Shown here: positions 56,784-64,000 of the stretch, one piece after another
How positions within the stretch are numbered: position 1 is the stretch's first letter
Layout: each line of letters begins with the position of its first letter
DNA from: Nakaseomyces glabratus
Lineage: Eukaryota; Ascomycota; Saccharomycetes; Saccharomycetales; Saccharomycetaceae
DNA length: 64,000 nt
Assembly (NCBI RefSeq): GCF_010111755.1
Contig: NC_088955.1
Location: 62,001-126,000, forward strand
Direction of reading: 5' to 3'
Position numbers and translations under genes: made by a program
Notes under the pieces: model-generated
Told to the model about the DNA's origin: nothing
Databases searched by the model: none
Seen by the model: the letters and a program-made list of their open reading frames with translations, nothing else

Positions 56784-57857
56784 TTAAATCAAGTTCTTAG
56801 CCAACAGGATTTCAGCGATCAAGATACCTGAACCGGCAGCACCGATGATGGTGTTGTGGGACAGGACGACCATCTTGAAGTCCAGGACTGGGTCGGCTCT
56901 GACTCTACCGACGGAGACACCGTAACCGTTGTCTCTGTTTCTGTCTAGTCTTGGTTGAGGTCTGTCGTTTTGCTCTAGGACGTGGATAGTTTGCTTTGGG
57001 GCGGAATGACAGCCCAACTTGTAAGCGTCACAGACGTAGTCAGACAAGGTCTTCTTCAACTCTTCGACGGATGGGACGTTTCTGTTCTTGAATCTGAAGG
57101 AGATGCACTCGGTGTGACCGTCGGAAACGGCGACTCTGTTACATTGAGCGGAGACCTTTAGATCATCCTCGGAGATCAGTTCGACGGTGGAATTGTCTGG
57201 GGACAACTTACCCAAGATTTTCTTAGTTTCCCATTCCATCTTGTCTTCTTCACCTCCGATGTATGGGATGATGTTGTCTAGGATGTCGATACCTGGCACA
57301 CCTGGGGAGAAACCGGCACCGGAGATGGCTTGCAAAGTGGTAGTGGTCAAAGCATCAATTGGGCCGTACTTTTCAACCAGAGGCTTTAGTGGGGCGACCA
57401 GACCGGCGGTGGAACAGTTAGAGATACAGATGATGAAACCGGCCTTTGGGTTCTGCTTCTTCTTTTGTGCGACGATGTCCAAGTGTTCTGGGTTCACGAT
57501 AGGGACCACCAGTGGGACGTCTTCCTCTCTTCTGTAGTTCTTGGCGTTGGAGATGACGGCAAGACCAGCCTCCATGAACTCCTTCTCGATAGGGCCAGCG
57601 TAGTCTGCGTCTAGACCGGAGAAGACGACGTCACAGTCCTTGAACTCCTCTGCTTTACACTCGACGACAACGATGTCCTTGGCGGACTCAGGCAGCAGGT
57701 CAGTCTGCTTCCAGTTGACAGCATCGACGTACTTCTTGCCGGCAGACCTTGGAGAAGCACCCAACACCTTCAGCTCAAAGTCCGGGTGGTCAGCCAACAG
57801 CAGGATAAATCTTTGGCCCACGGAACCAGTAGCACCTAATACACCAGCAGTCTTCAT
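56784..57857 (-). CDS. HOM2: Aspartate-semialdehyde dehydrogenase Hom2
   Basis: A protein of 357 residues from the ATG at 57857 (MKTAGVLGATGSVGQRF); 19 upstream codons are in frame but the start at the NADP-binding GxxGxxG motif is conserved. The active-site cysteine is C148 in ISNCSTAGLVAP. The substrate-binding stretches GAGFSPGVPGIDILDN and VAVSDGHTECIS, and the GCHSAPKQTIHVLE region, are present. It converts aspartyl phosphate to aspartate semialdehyde, the branch step to Met and Thr. S. cerevisiae Hom2 has 365 residues. Promoter signals: TATATAA at 57981-57987, a Gcn4 site and an E-box further up. Confidence 0.98.
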   Translation of the reverse strand: MKTAGVLGATGSVGQRFILLLADHPDFELKVLGASPRSAGKKYVDAVNWKQTDLLPESAKDIVVVECKAEEFKDCDVVFSGLDADYAGPIEKEFMEAGLAVISNAKNYRREEDVPLVVPIVNPEHLDIVAQKKKQNPKAGFIICISNCSTAGLVAPLKPLVEKYGPIDALTTTTLQAISGAGFSPGVPGIDILDNIIPYIGGEEDKMEWETKKILGKLSPDNSTVELISEDDLKVSAQCNRVAVSDGHTECISFRFKNRNVPSVEELKKTLSDYVCDAYKLGCHSAPKQTIHVLEQNDRPQPRLDRNRDNGYGVSVGRVRADPVLDFKMVVLSHNTIIGAAGSGILIAEILLAKNLI

Positions 57858-58017
57858 GTCTAGTAGTTTTTCGTCTATATTTGTTTTTCTGTAACTTACA
57901 GCTGTACTTGTCAACGCTACTTGTAATAACTTAAGTACTCTTAATGATAGCTTCGATGTGTCTGCAGTAATGGCGATCAGTTATATATGAACACAAATTT
58001 TTTGGTGGTGAAAGAAA

Positions 58018-58046
58018 TGAGTCAGTCTTGCAGTGACATACACGTG
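58018..58046 (-). promoter_or_regulatory. Gcn4 site TGAGTCA and E-box CACGTG upstream of HOM2
   Basis: TGAGTCA at 58018-58024 is a perfect Gcn4 site, 160 bp from the HOM2 ATG. CACGTG at 58041-58046 is a Cbf1/Pho4 type E-box. Gcn4 and Cbf1 control of methionine/threonine pathway genes makes both credible. Confidence 0.75.
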
Positions 58047-58096
58047 AGATGATCTATTGTAAATTCAATGTATTAGAAAGGTTATGTAACTATATA

Positions 58097-58303
58097 TTAC
58101 TCTGTCTGAGGCGGCAGGCCCTTGAAGTCACGCTGGATACGCTTCAACAGCGCCAGCGAGCCACCGGTGGCATCCTCCTTCTGCTGCACAAACTTGTCCA
58201 GGAACGCCAGCATCTCCTCGCGCGACACATGCTGCGGAACTCCGCGCTGCTTAACCACCACAGGACCGCTCAACATTATCTTTGGTTCCCTTCCCCCCGA
58301 CAT
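58097..58303 (-). CDS. RPA14: RNA polymerase I subunit Rpa14, short form
   Basis: A protein of only 68 residues, ATG at 58303. It keeps the two conserved blocks of Rpa14: the N-terminal strand/helix (PQHVSREEMLAFLDKFVQQKE) and the helix LLKRIQRDFKGLPP, which packs on Rpa43. The S. cerevisiae protein has 137 residues with a long loop between these blocks and a tail after GLPP; here the loop is a few residues and the tail is absent. Rpa14-Rpa43 form the Pol I stalk. Position between HOM2 and CPR1 matches YDR156W. PAC, RRPE and Reb1 motifs lie upstream. Confidence 0.85.
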   Translation of the reverse strand: MSGGREPKIMLSGPVVVKQRGVPQHVSREEMLAFLDKFVQQKEDATGGSLALLKRIQRDFKGLPPQTE

Positions 58304-58353
58304 GGAACCAACTACAAAAGTTCAGAAGTACACAGTCATTGCTACTTTATAAA

Positions 58354-58433
58354 GCTCATCGCATCGCTTTCCGCCAAATTTTTCAGTTTTGGCAGTTTCA
58401 GTAAAATGTAATAGTATACGGCCTTGCGGGTAA
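58354..58433 (-). promoter_or_regulatory. RPA14 promoter: PAC, RRPE and Reb1-type site
   Basis: GCTCATCGC (58354-58362) is a perfect PAC 51 bp upstream of the ATG. AAATTTTTC (58376-58384) is an RRPE-type core. CGGGTAA (58427-58433) is a Reb1 consensus site. All three are common in Pol I subunit promoters. Confidence 0.75.
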
Positions 58434-58455
58434 CACCCAACAGCGTTGTATAGCA

Positions 58456-58870
58456 TGCTGTATTATAGTATACTGTATTGTATTATATTATAGTATTCTG
58501 TATTGTATTGTATTGTAGTGTATTGTATTGTATTGTATTGTAGTGTATTGTATTCTATTGTATTGTATTCTGTATTGTATTATATTATTCTGTATTGTAT
58601 TCTGTATTGTATTATATTATTCTGTATTGTATTATTGTATACTGTATTGTATTATATTATATTATTTTGTATTTTATTATAGCATACTGTAGTATACTGT
58701 ATAGTATAGTATGCTGTATTGTATTGTATTGTATTGTATTGTATTGTACTATATTATATTATAGTATACTGTATTATATTATATTCTACTATACTATATT
58801 GTAAAGTATTTTATTGTATTACAGTATAGTTTAGCATACTGTATTGAATTGTAATGTATATTTTGATATT
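58456..58870. repeat. Pentanucleotide-rich array (GTATT and variants)
   Basis: Perfect tandem GTATT runs occur, for example around 58499-58560 and 58725-58746, interspersed with GTAGT, CTGTATT, ATATT and TATAGTATACT variants. The block is free of long ORFs and strand-asymmetric: T far exceeds A in the perfect runs, and C is scarce. Confidence 0.9.
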
Positions 58871-60014
58871 TTACTTTAAAGTATTATATTGTGTGCTAGC
58901 TTATTCAGCTCTAAATTGTATTATATTCCATTTTTATATCCCTATACAAGATTCTCTTGTATAGCTCATAGCAGTGCATTGTATTTTATATCAAAATATA
59001 TACTCCTCTTATATGAAACTTTTGTTTTACACGGTATTTCACAATGTTCCACTGCATATTATAGAATCCCATTCCTGAGCTAGTTTTGTACTATATACAC
59101 TCTCTGCATCATTTTGTTCACCAGCTATATACACCGCTCTCTCGTCTCTTACTGTAGATTTGTATATGTTACTGTGAAATTGCATACTATATTGTATAAT
59201 ATAATACTATATTACCCTATGGACAACAGTGCCAACCCGTAATACACATTCACATACCATAAGTTGGATTACTGTCCCAAAATATAAAATTCAGTCACAT
59301 ATATTTAACATCATTTATTATTATTAAACTACTCCGGAACACTACTAGACATTAAATTATATTTTGGGCATAGTGGCCCACTTTATGCTTGAGTGTGTGA
59401 TATTCCATTGTACTCCCCATACGCTGAGTAGCACCAAATTGTATATGTACTGTCTCTAAAAGCAAGAAGATGCTTCTACTGCGGATACTGTACCTTGTAT
59501 ACCACCAACCATGTCTACTCTGTTCACTGGGCATACCAGTTCCTTGCATACCCAAGTTATGTACATTACTGAATGCTTTTTCCCACCATCCCAATACATT
59601 GGTGGACTAGTGCTTCATTGCATTCCACACTTTATTACACAAGGTCTGCTTCTCAACTCTGTTTTACACATAACAGCATTGACTAGTGTTACAAGTTACA
59701 TATTCATCTACATTGAAGCCCAGTGGTACCATCAATAGCGGTGATTCAGTGGACTGCCGTTCTACCTCGACAGTAGATTTGGCTCAGCTCCATTTGCGCA
59801 CGTTGGTAGTCTCTTCTCCCCCATGGATGGTGTCTCCTATAGAAGCCCAGCGACTGGAACAGCGCACCTGGGATGGAAGGGAGCACATATAGCTGTTGAT
59901 ATAGCTATTGGATGGGGGGAGGAACCATTGTGTCCATTGTTCCTACGTCATTTCCCCAGTCGCAAGTTATCACTGGCCCAGTTACAATTCGTCATCGCAA
60001 GTCCTCATCACTGG

Positions 60015-60054
60015 CAAGCACACAAGCACACAAGCACACAAGCACACAAGCAAA
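60015..60054. repeat. Tandem 8-bp repeat CAAGCACA, about five copies
   Basis: CAAGCACA repeats four times in tandem from 60015, followed by a fifth, partly diverged copy (CAAGCAAA). It lies about 220-260 bp upstream of CPR1. Confidence 0.92.
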
Positions 60055-60128
60055 AGTACTAGGGCTCACCAGACCAAGCATCGATTGCAATTCTAGAATT
60101 TGCCACTTTGGAAACCCCTTCCAATTGG

Positions 60129-60177
60129 GAAGAGGGGGGGTTTACAGAGGGTTGCGGTCGAAGTTTTACTATAAATA
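60129..60177 (+). promoter_or_regulatory. CPR1 promoter: G-rich stress-like element and TATA box
   Basis: GAAGAGGGGGGG around 60128-60140 contains an AGGGG core (Msn2/4 type). TATAAATA at 60170-60177 is a good TATA box 95 bp before the ATG. Confidence 0.6.
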
Positions 60178-60271
60178 TGGGTGGTCCAATTGGGAGTTGG
60201 GTTGTGTGCTTTAGTTCTTTTGGGTCAATTGAGTAGATAAAACACCACCACACATACACATTAAATACAAT

Positions 60272-60760
60272 ATGTCCAAGGTTTATTTCGATATTGAAGC
60301 TGATGGCCAACCTCTAGGTAGAGTTGTCTTCCAATTGTACGACGACGTCGTCCCAAAGACCGCTGCTAACTTCAGAGCTCTATGTACTGGTGAGAAGGGT
60401 TTCGGCTACGCCGGCTCCCCATTCCACAGAGTCATCCCAGACTTCATGTTGCAAGGTGGTGACTTCACTGCTGGTAACGGTACCGGTGGTAAGTCCATCT
60501 ACGGTGGTAAGTTCCCAGACGAGAACTTTGTCAAGAGACATGAAAGACCTGGTCTATTGTCCATGGCCAACGCCGGTCCAAACACCAACGGCTCCCAATT
60601 CTTCATCACCACCGTGCCATGCCCATGGTTGGACGGCAAGCACGTAGTCTTCGGTGAAGTCTCCGAAGGTTACGACGTCGTCAAGAAGGTCGAGTCCATG
60701 GGTTCTTCCTCCGGTGCCACCAGAGCCAGAATCATCGTCTCCAAGTCTGGTGAATTGTAA
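60272..60760 (+). CDS. CPR1: Cyclophilin A, peptidyl-prolyl isomerase Cpr1
   Basis: A protein of 162 residues, ATG at 60272, the exact family length. The full cyclophilin fold is present. The catalytic arginine is R53 ([17 protein letters not shown]), and the cyclosporin-binding region [12 protein letters not shown] and [15 protein letters not shown] are intact. It has no signal peptide and so is cytosolic/nuclear. Cpr1 catalyses proline isomerisation, is the target of cyclosporin A, and associates with the Set3 complex. Codon usage is extremely biased toward preferred codons, consistent with very high expression. Confidence 0.98.
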   Translation: MSKVYFDIEADGQPLGRVVFQLYDDVVPKTAANFRALCTGEKGFGYAGSPFHRVIPDFMLQGGDFTAGNGTGGKSIYGGKFPDENFVKRHERPGLLSMANAGPNTNGSQFFITTVPCPWLDGKHVVFGEVSEGYDVVKKVESMGSSSGATRARIIVSKSGEL

Positions 60761-60841
60761 GTAATCTCTCATATAGCTCCTATAAAAACTATATAACTGA
60801 ATAAACTTATAACTATTCTATTCCTACAGTTTGCTTCCAAA

Positions 60842-60861
60842 TTTTGAAAAATTTTTCAAAA
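60842..60861. promoter_or_regulatory. 20-bp perfect palindrome TTTTGAAAAATTTTTCAAAA (RRPE type) upstream of ENT5
   Basis: The sequence equals its own reverse complement over 20 bp and is centred on the RRPE core GAAAAATTTTTC. It is 90 bp before the ENT5 ATG and 80 bp after the CPR1 stop codon. Confidence 0.75.
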
Positions 60862-60950
60862 CGGGCGAAGAGGGCCCTTATAAGAAGCCAGCTTTGGGAC
60901 CAACTTGTTGAAAAGGAGCAACTTGTGAAGAGGCCAAAAAGCAGTGTACG

Positions 60951-62189
60951 ATGGATTCGCTGTCTAAGAAGATCCAGAACTTGGGTATCCATGATCTGAG
61001 GAATGCTGCGCGGTTTGCGCAGAACGTTATAGTGCAGTATGAGCCTTATCAGGTGGATGTGAGGCGTGCGACCAACACGGACTCCTGGGGACCTACGCCG
61101 AAGCACCTGGCCAAGGTGTTGCGGAACAGGTACCAGGTGCCGCTGTATCTGATCACGGAGTATATCCTGAAGCGGTTGATCGACCACATTGCGCAGCGGC
61201 CCAAGAACCTGTATGAGAAGGCCCGTAAGGACTATGTGAACTATGGGTCTGAGTGGCGTGTGGTGCTGAAGTGTCTTGTTGTGATCGAGTACCTGCTGAT
61301 GAATGTAGACGACGGGGACGAGATCAACCAGGTGCGGTCCTGTCTGCTGACCCACAAGCATCTGATCAGCAAAGAAGTGCTGAACTTCAAGATCAAGTTC
61401 TCCAACGACGGTAAGATGGAAGTGCACGAGCGTGGTATCAGGAAGAAAGGTGAGTTGATCATGCAGTTCATCGAGGACTCCAAGTTCTTGAAACAGGAGA
61501 GACTGAAGAACAAGAAGAATGCTCTGAAGATCAAACAGCAAGGGGAGTCTGACATGCTGTACAACGCCGATGCCATGGCATCGGTATCAACATATGGTTC
61601 ATCCTCTATGAGAGGCAGCAACAACTTCGACTACGGCGAAGACCTCGATTTCGATGACGACGACGACGACGACATTCCAGTGGACAACAGACCTCGCAGA
61701 CGCCCATCCCATGCCGATCAGCAAAGAAAGCAAAGAAGAGAGATACTAAGAGAACAAATCAGAAACAAAGAACAACAACGAAGAGATTATTACCAAAAGA
61801 AGAAGGAAGAAGAAGAAGCTGCTAATGTGCCAGATTTGATCAGCTTCGATGACTTAGAGCCTAAGGGTACAACAAACACCAGCACCAAGTCCTTATACCC
61901 ATCTGACAGCAGGTTGCCTAGCAAATCAGCTACCATCGGTGAAGTCGATGACGAAGATGAAGAGGATGAGTTTGGGGACTTCCAAAGTGAAGTTGCCCCT
62001 GGCTCTTCCAAGCCAGCCGCAACAACTGCCAATGCTTCAACCACCAAGCCAGCGGCAGCTACTGCTGCAGCCAACGACGATCTAATGGATTTGTTTGGCC
62101 CTTCAAAGACACCAGTAGAGGAAGTCAAGAAGCCTGCAAAGAAGGATGCGTTTTCAGATCTGTTTGCTAGCTCGAAGTCTTTGATATAG
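60951..62189 (+). CDS. ENT5: Epsin-like clathrin adaptor Ent5
   Basis: A protein of 412 residues, ATG at 60951; S. cerevisiae Ent5 has 411. Residues about 20-190 are an ENTH/ANTH domain ([45 protein letters not shown] cited by its ends). The tail has an acidic DDDDDDD run, a basic coiled-coil segment, a clathrin-box-like LISFDDLEP, a gamma-ear motif EFGDFQ and DLMDLFG. Ent5 binds PI(3,5)P2, AP-1 and Gga proteins at the trans-Golgi/endosomes, where SEC7 also acts. Confidence 0.95.
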   Translation: MDSLSKKIQNLGIHDLRNAARFAQNVIVQYEPYQVDVRRATNTDSWGPTPKHLAKVLRNRYQVPLYLITEYILKRLIDHIAQRPKNLYEKARKDYVNYGSEWRVVLKCLVVIEYLLMNVDDGDEINQVRSCLLTHKHLISKEVLNFKIKFSNDGKMEVHERGIRKKGELIMQFIEDSKFLKQERLKNKKNALKIKQQGESDMLYNADAMASVSTYGSSSMRGSNNFDYGEDLDFDDDDDDDIPVDNRPRRRPSHADQQRKQRREILREQIRNKEQQRRDYYQKKKEEEEAANVPDLISFDDLEPKGTTNTSTKSLYPSDSRLPSKSATIGEVDDEDEEDEFGDFQSEVAPGSSKPAATTANASTTKPAAATAAANDDLMDLFGPSKTPVEEVKKPAKKDAFSDLFASSKSLI

Positions 62190-62542
62190 ATCTGCTAGCA
62201 TTACGGGAATATATTAATCGAATCGGTATAAAGTCGTTAAGAGAGAAACGGCAGGCTTCCAGATGGTTTATGTCTTGGAACAGGATTTTCGAGACTACTG
62301 TGCATAACATACCGTGTTGCCTAATCGATTCTGTGCCTTTACTCACATTTTAAATTGCTTCAAAAGTGGTCCAGAAAATCCCTATATCTCTGTTTAAAAT
62401 CTTTTTGTATTGGTATGTAAAGTAAATAAGTAATATTGAGAATGTACAAAGGAAATGCAATAGTTGCGTGAAACTATGAGTACGATGCTAATTGTTCTTG
62501 TATTTATGGGGGCAGACATTTGTATATATGGCTGAACTAGAC
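62190..62542. other. Convergent ENT5-GIR2 intergenic region
   Basis: About 350 bp of 3' flanking DNA with AT-rich termination-type elements. No gene or repeat seen. Confidence 0.5.
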
Positions 62543-63325
62543 CTACAAATCGTCTTGCAATTTAGTAGCGACCTCCTGGACATCCGTGTCGTCGATGTCA
62601 TCCAGAGTACCTTCGATACCTTGCTCGAACATCTGTTTACCCGTGAGTCTGCCATGGTGTGCTTGCAATCTTCTCTCCTCATCACGCTTATCCAAGCCGT
62701 GCTCCTGTCTGAACTTGGTTCTCCAGCCGAGGAAGGACTCTCTAGTGACTTTTGTACCGTGGAACTTGGCCTGCTCTTCTTTCTCACGCTCCTGCAGCTC
62801 CTGGTCGTGCTGTTTCTGCTTCAAGGTCAGTTGCTCCAGGAAGTAGTGCTCGGCTTTCTCCTTGATGGAGGATATCAGCGCGAAACACATCTGCATACCG
62901 GAGAGCATGTCCGTCTCGATCTGCTCTTCCAGCTCCGCGACCAGCGGACCGCTCACGTAGTCAGCAATGGAGATCGTGTCGGGGATATTCTCGTACTTGC
63001 TCATCAGCCTGTTACCGTGCTCATCGTACTGTTGCTCGTCCTCGTCCTCGTCCTCTCCTTCCCCTTCATCGTCGCTGTTAAGCAACGTCTCTTCGACTTC
63101 TATGCTGATCACAGGGTTCACATCAGGGTACTCCTCTGGCAGCTGAAACGTACAGTGCAAAGTGTGGTCCTTAGACAAATGCGACGTGTCTATCAGCTCC
63201 TGCAACTCCAGCTTCAACTGCAACTCAAACTTCACCCCAGGGTACTCCTTCACCACTTCGAGCTCATCCGGGTATATAGACCGCAGAACTTCCAGCTCCT
63301 GCTCTTGCTCCTCTTTGTAATCCAT
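62543..63325 (-). CDS. GIR2: RWD-domain protein Gir2
   Basis: A protein of 260 residues from the ATG at 63325 (MDYKEEQEQELEVLRSIYPDEL), the conserved start; 14 upstream in-frame codons are not needed. Residues 1 to about 130 are an RWD domain with the signature YPDVNPVISIE. An acidic insert (DDEGEGEDEDEDE) follows. A conserved charged helical part (IETDMLSGMQMCFALISSIKE and REKEEQAKFHGTKVTRESFLGW, cited in part) is the Rbg2-binding region, and the end has GKQMFEQGIEGT. Gir2 binds Gcn1 and the GTPase Rbg2, modulating Gcn2 activation on stalled ribosomes. Confidence 0.96.
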   Translation of the reverse strand: MDYKEEQEQELEVLRSIYPDELEVVKEYPGVKFELQLKLELQELIDTSHLSKDHTLHCTFQLPEEYPDVNPVISIEVEETLLNSDDEGEGEDEDEDEQQYDEHGNRLMSKYENIPDTISIADYVSGPLVAELEEQIETDMLSGMQMCFALISSIKEKAEHYFLEQLTLKQKQHDQELQEREKEEQAKFHGTKVTRESFLGWRTKFRQEHGLDKRDEERRLQAHHGRLTGKQMFEQGIEGTLDDIDDTDVQEVATKLQDDL

Positions 63326-63960
63326 CGTCCCGCACACAGTTCCTCCTGCTTGGGCCATACACATCAAACTACAACTACTTCCTACTTACCACTATAACTA
63401 CTTTCTATGCGATTTCAGCTGAAAAATTTTTTGGCGATAAGCGGGCAAAATCACATGACCTATACAACCCCCCCGAGTTGAAAGAGCCAGGGAACAAGTC
63501 GATGAGCTAAAGACTTCTGCCCTGCGATGGGAAGTGCCCATGCGATCTGCGATTCACCTCCAAGAGCATATATGTGAGGTGGTTATATGCTCAGCGATGC
63601 GTTATCGGCTGGGTGAAGTGGTGCCCAGGGTCAGGGTGCTCTTTGCCTTGATTAGCAATGGGCTTGCGGATGGGGGAATAGTGCAATGCTAAGATGGTGT
63701 GGTTGCGAGGTAGCAACTTTGATGGTTGTGAGATGGTGGACAGCCTAGAGCCCTTATCATGGGTAGTGCACCCACGTAGGTCATGATTGTGAGCTTTGTG
63801 CACCCAAATAATCGGAAATTGTGTAAAAGCTGGGTGTAGTAAAATATAGGTGATGAGCTCATATATATATATGGGGGGTTTTGTGCTCGAAACTTTGTAG
63901 TATTTCGAACCTTGTCTTGCCAGGACTTAGCACAAGCATAAGTATCAACCAAGTGTAGCG
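63326..63960. promoter_or_regulatory. Divergent promoter between GIR2 and the right-edge gene
   Basis: About 635 bp. GAAAAATTTTTTGG at 63421-63434 is an RRPE-type site about 95 bp from GIR2. On the right side, TGCACCC occurs perfectly at 63767-63773 and 63799-63805, with GGGTGTA (its degenerate reverse) at 63832-63838; these match Aft1-type iron-response elements. A (TA)n run is near 63861-63871. Confidence 0.55.
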
Positions 63961-64000
63961 ATGAGTGATATTTATACGGAGTTCAGCGAGAGTGTCTTCT
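63961..64000 (+). CDS. 5' end of a gene cut by the window edge, CTH1/TIS11 expected by synteny
   Basis: An ATG at 63961 opens a frame MSDIYTEFSESVF that runs off the right edge. Only 13 codons are seen, too few to identify. In S. cerevisiae the gene next to GIR2 in this orientation is CTH1 (YDR151C), a CCCH zinc-finger mRNA decay factor whose paralogue is TIS11/CTH2. Two Aft1-type sites upstream fit a TIS11-like iron-regulated gene. The assignment is inference from position. Confidence 0.4.
   Translation, partial: MSDIYTEFSESVF

Larger units (their letters stand above)
58304..60271. other. RPA14-CPR1 intergenic region, nearly 2 kb, no convincing gene
   Basis: By far the longest gap in the window. 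It holds the RPA14 promoter, then a long GTATT-type low-complexity block (58456-58870), then a stretch of ordinary AT-rich and mixed DNA (58880-60010), an 8-bp tandem repeat (60015-60054) and the CPR1 promoter. Open frames reach only 60-80 codons and show no domain or conserved block. Confidence 0.6.

Noticed and set aside
58595..58804. 69-codon Tyr/Ile/Leu-rich frame in the GTATT array
   Set aside because: Pure translation of the pentanucleotide repeat.
58018..58900. Possible point centromere (CACGTG near AT-rich DNA)
   Set aside because: No CDEIII-type TGT...CCGAA element flanks an AT-rich 80-90 bp core, and the nearby CACGTG fits the HOM2 promoter better.
59352..59892. Several 60-80 codon frames in the RPA14-CPR1 gap
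   Set aside because: No conserved block, domain or codon bias, and they overlap in different frames.
60813..61541. 242-codon open frame antisense to ENT5
   Set aside because: Mirror of the ENTH domain; leucine-rich without recognisable motifs.
62492..63397. 301-codon open frame antisense to GIR2
   Set aside because: Leu/Val-rich mirror of a Glu/Gln-rich gene; GIR2 on the minus strand is certain.

Overview
The window is chromosomal DNA of a budding yeast of the family Saccharomycetaceae. Nearly every protein matches a Saccharomyces cerevisiae protein closely, there are no evident introns, and genes are densely packed. It holds one tRNA gene and about 32 protein genes; two of these are cut by the window edges. 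I recognise no transposon, LTR, centromere, CRISPR array or virus-like element. The species cannot be fixed from the sequence; a post-whole-genome-duplication genus such as Nakaseomyces is plausible.

Layout. Positions 1-14,269 correspond to part of S. cerevisiae chromosome III (right arm), in the same relative order and orientation: MSH3 (3' end), YCR090C, YCR087C-A, CSM1, TUP1, TRX3, AHC2, SRB8, PTC6. KIN82, FIG2 and ABP1, which sit among these genes in S. cerevisiae, are absent here. Positions 14,607-64,000 correspond to S. cerevisiae chromosome IV, YDR177W down to about YDR151C, again in matching order and orientation: UBC1, NGG1, RSM24, HMO1, ARG82, SUP35, HSP42, tRNA-Gln, SEC7, (STM1), STB3, CDC37, TAF10, SEC5, TRM82, SEC1, CWC15, NBP2, ACL4, SSY1, SAC3, HOM2, RPA14, CPR1, ENT5, GIR2 and the first codons of a probable CTH1/TIS11 gene. 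The join between the two blocks is the 337 bp between PTC6 and UBC1. STM1, which is on chromosome XII in S. cerevisiae, lies between SEC7 and STB3. This fits differential loss of duplicate copies after the genome duplication.

Functional themes. Transcription and chromatin: TUP1, SRB8 (Mediator kinase module), AHC2 and NGG1 (ADA/SAGA), TAF10 (TFIID/SAGA), HMO1, RPA14 (Pol I), STB3. Secretion: SEC7, SEC5, SEC1, ENT5. Translation and ribosome biogenesis: SUP35, STM1, ACL4, TRM82, RSM24, the LYAR-like protein, GIR2. Others cover proteostasis (HSP42, CDC37, CPR1, UBC1), amino-acid sensing and synthesis (SSY1, HOM2) and mRNA export (SAC3).

Regulation and structure. PAC (GCGATGAGC) and/or RRPE (AAAAATTTT) motifs occur in many of the promoters, including those of the LYAR-like gene, SUP35, STM1, TRM82/SEC1, CWC15/NBP2, ACL4, RPA14, ENT5 and GIR2. 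RRPE is the known target of Stb3, whose gene is also here. HSP42 has a perfect three-unit heat shock element, and HOM2 has a perfect Gcn4 site. Noteworthy non-coding structure includes a 28-bp almost uninterrupted palindrome in the STM1-STB3 promoter, a 19-bp minisatellite after SRB8, a pentanucleotide-rich block in the 2-kb RPA14-CPR1 gap, a helical-period 10-bp repeat and telobox-like motifs upstream of CDC37, and strong GC gradients inside several genes. I saw no new multi-gene system; the most open questions are in the intergenic DNA.
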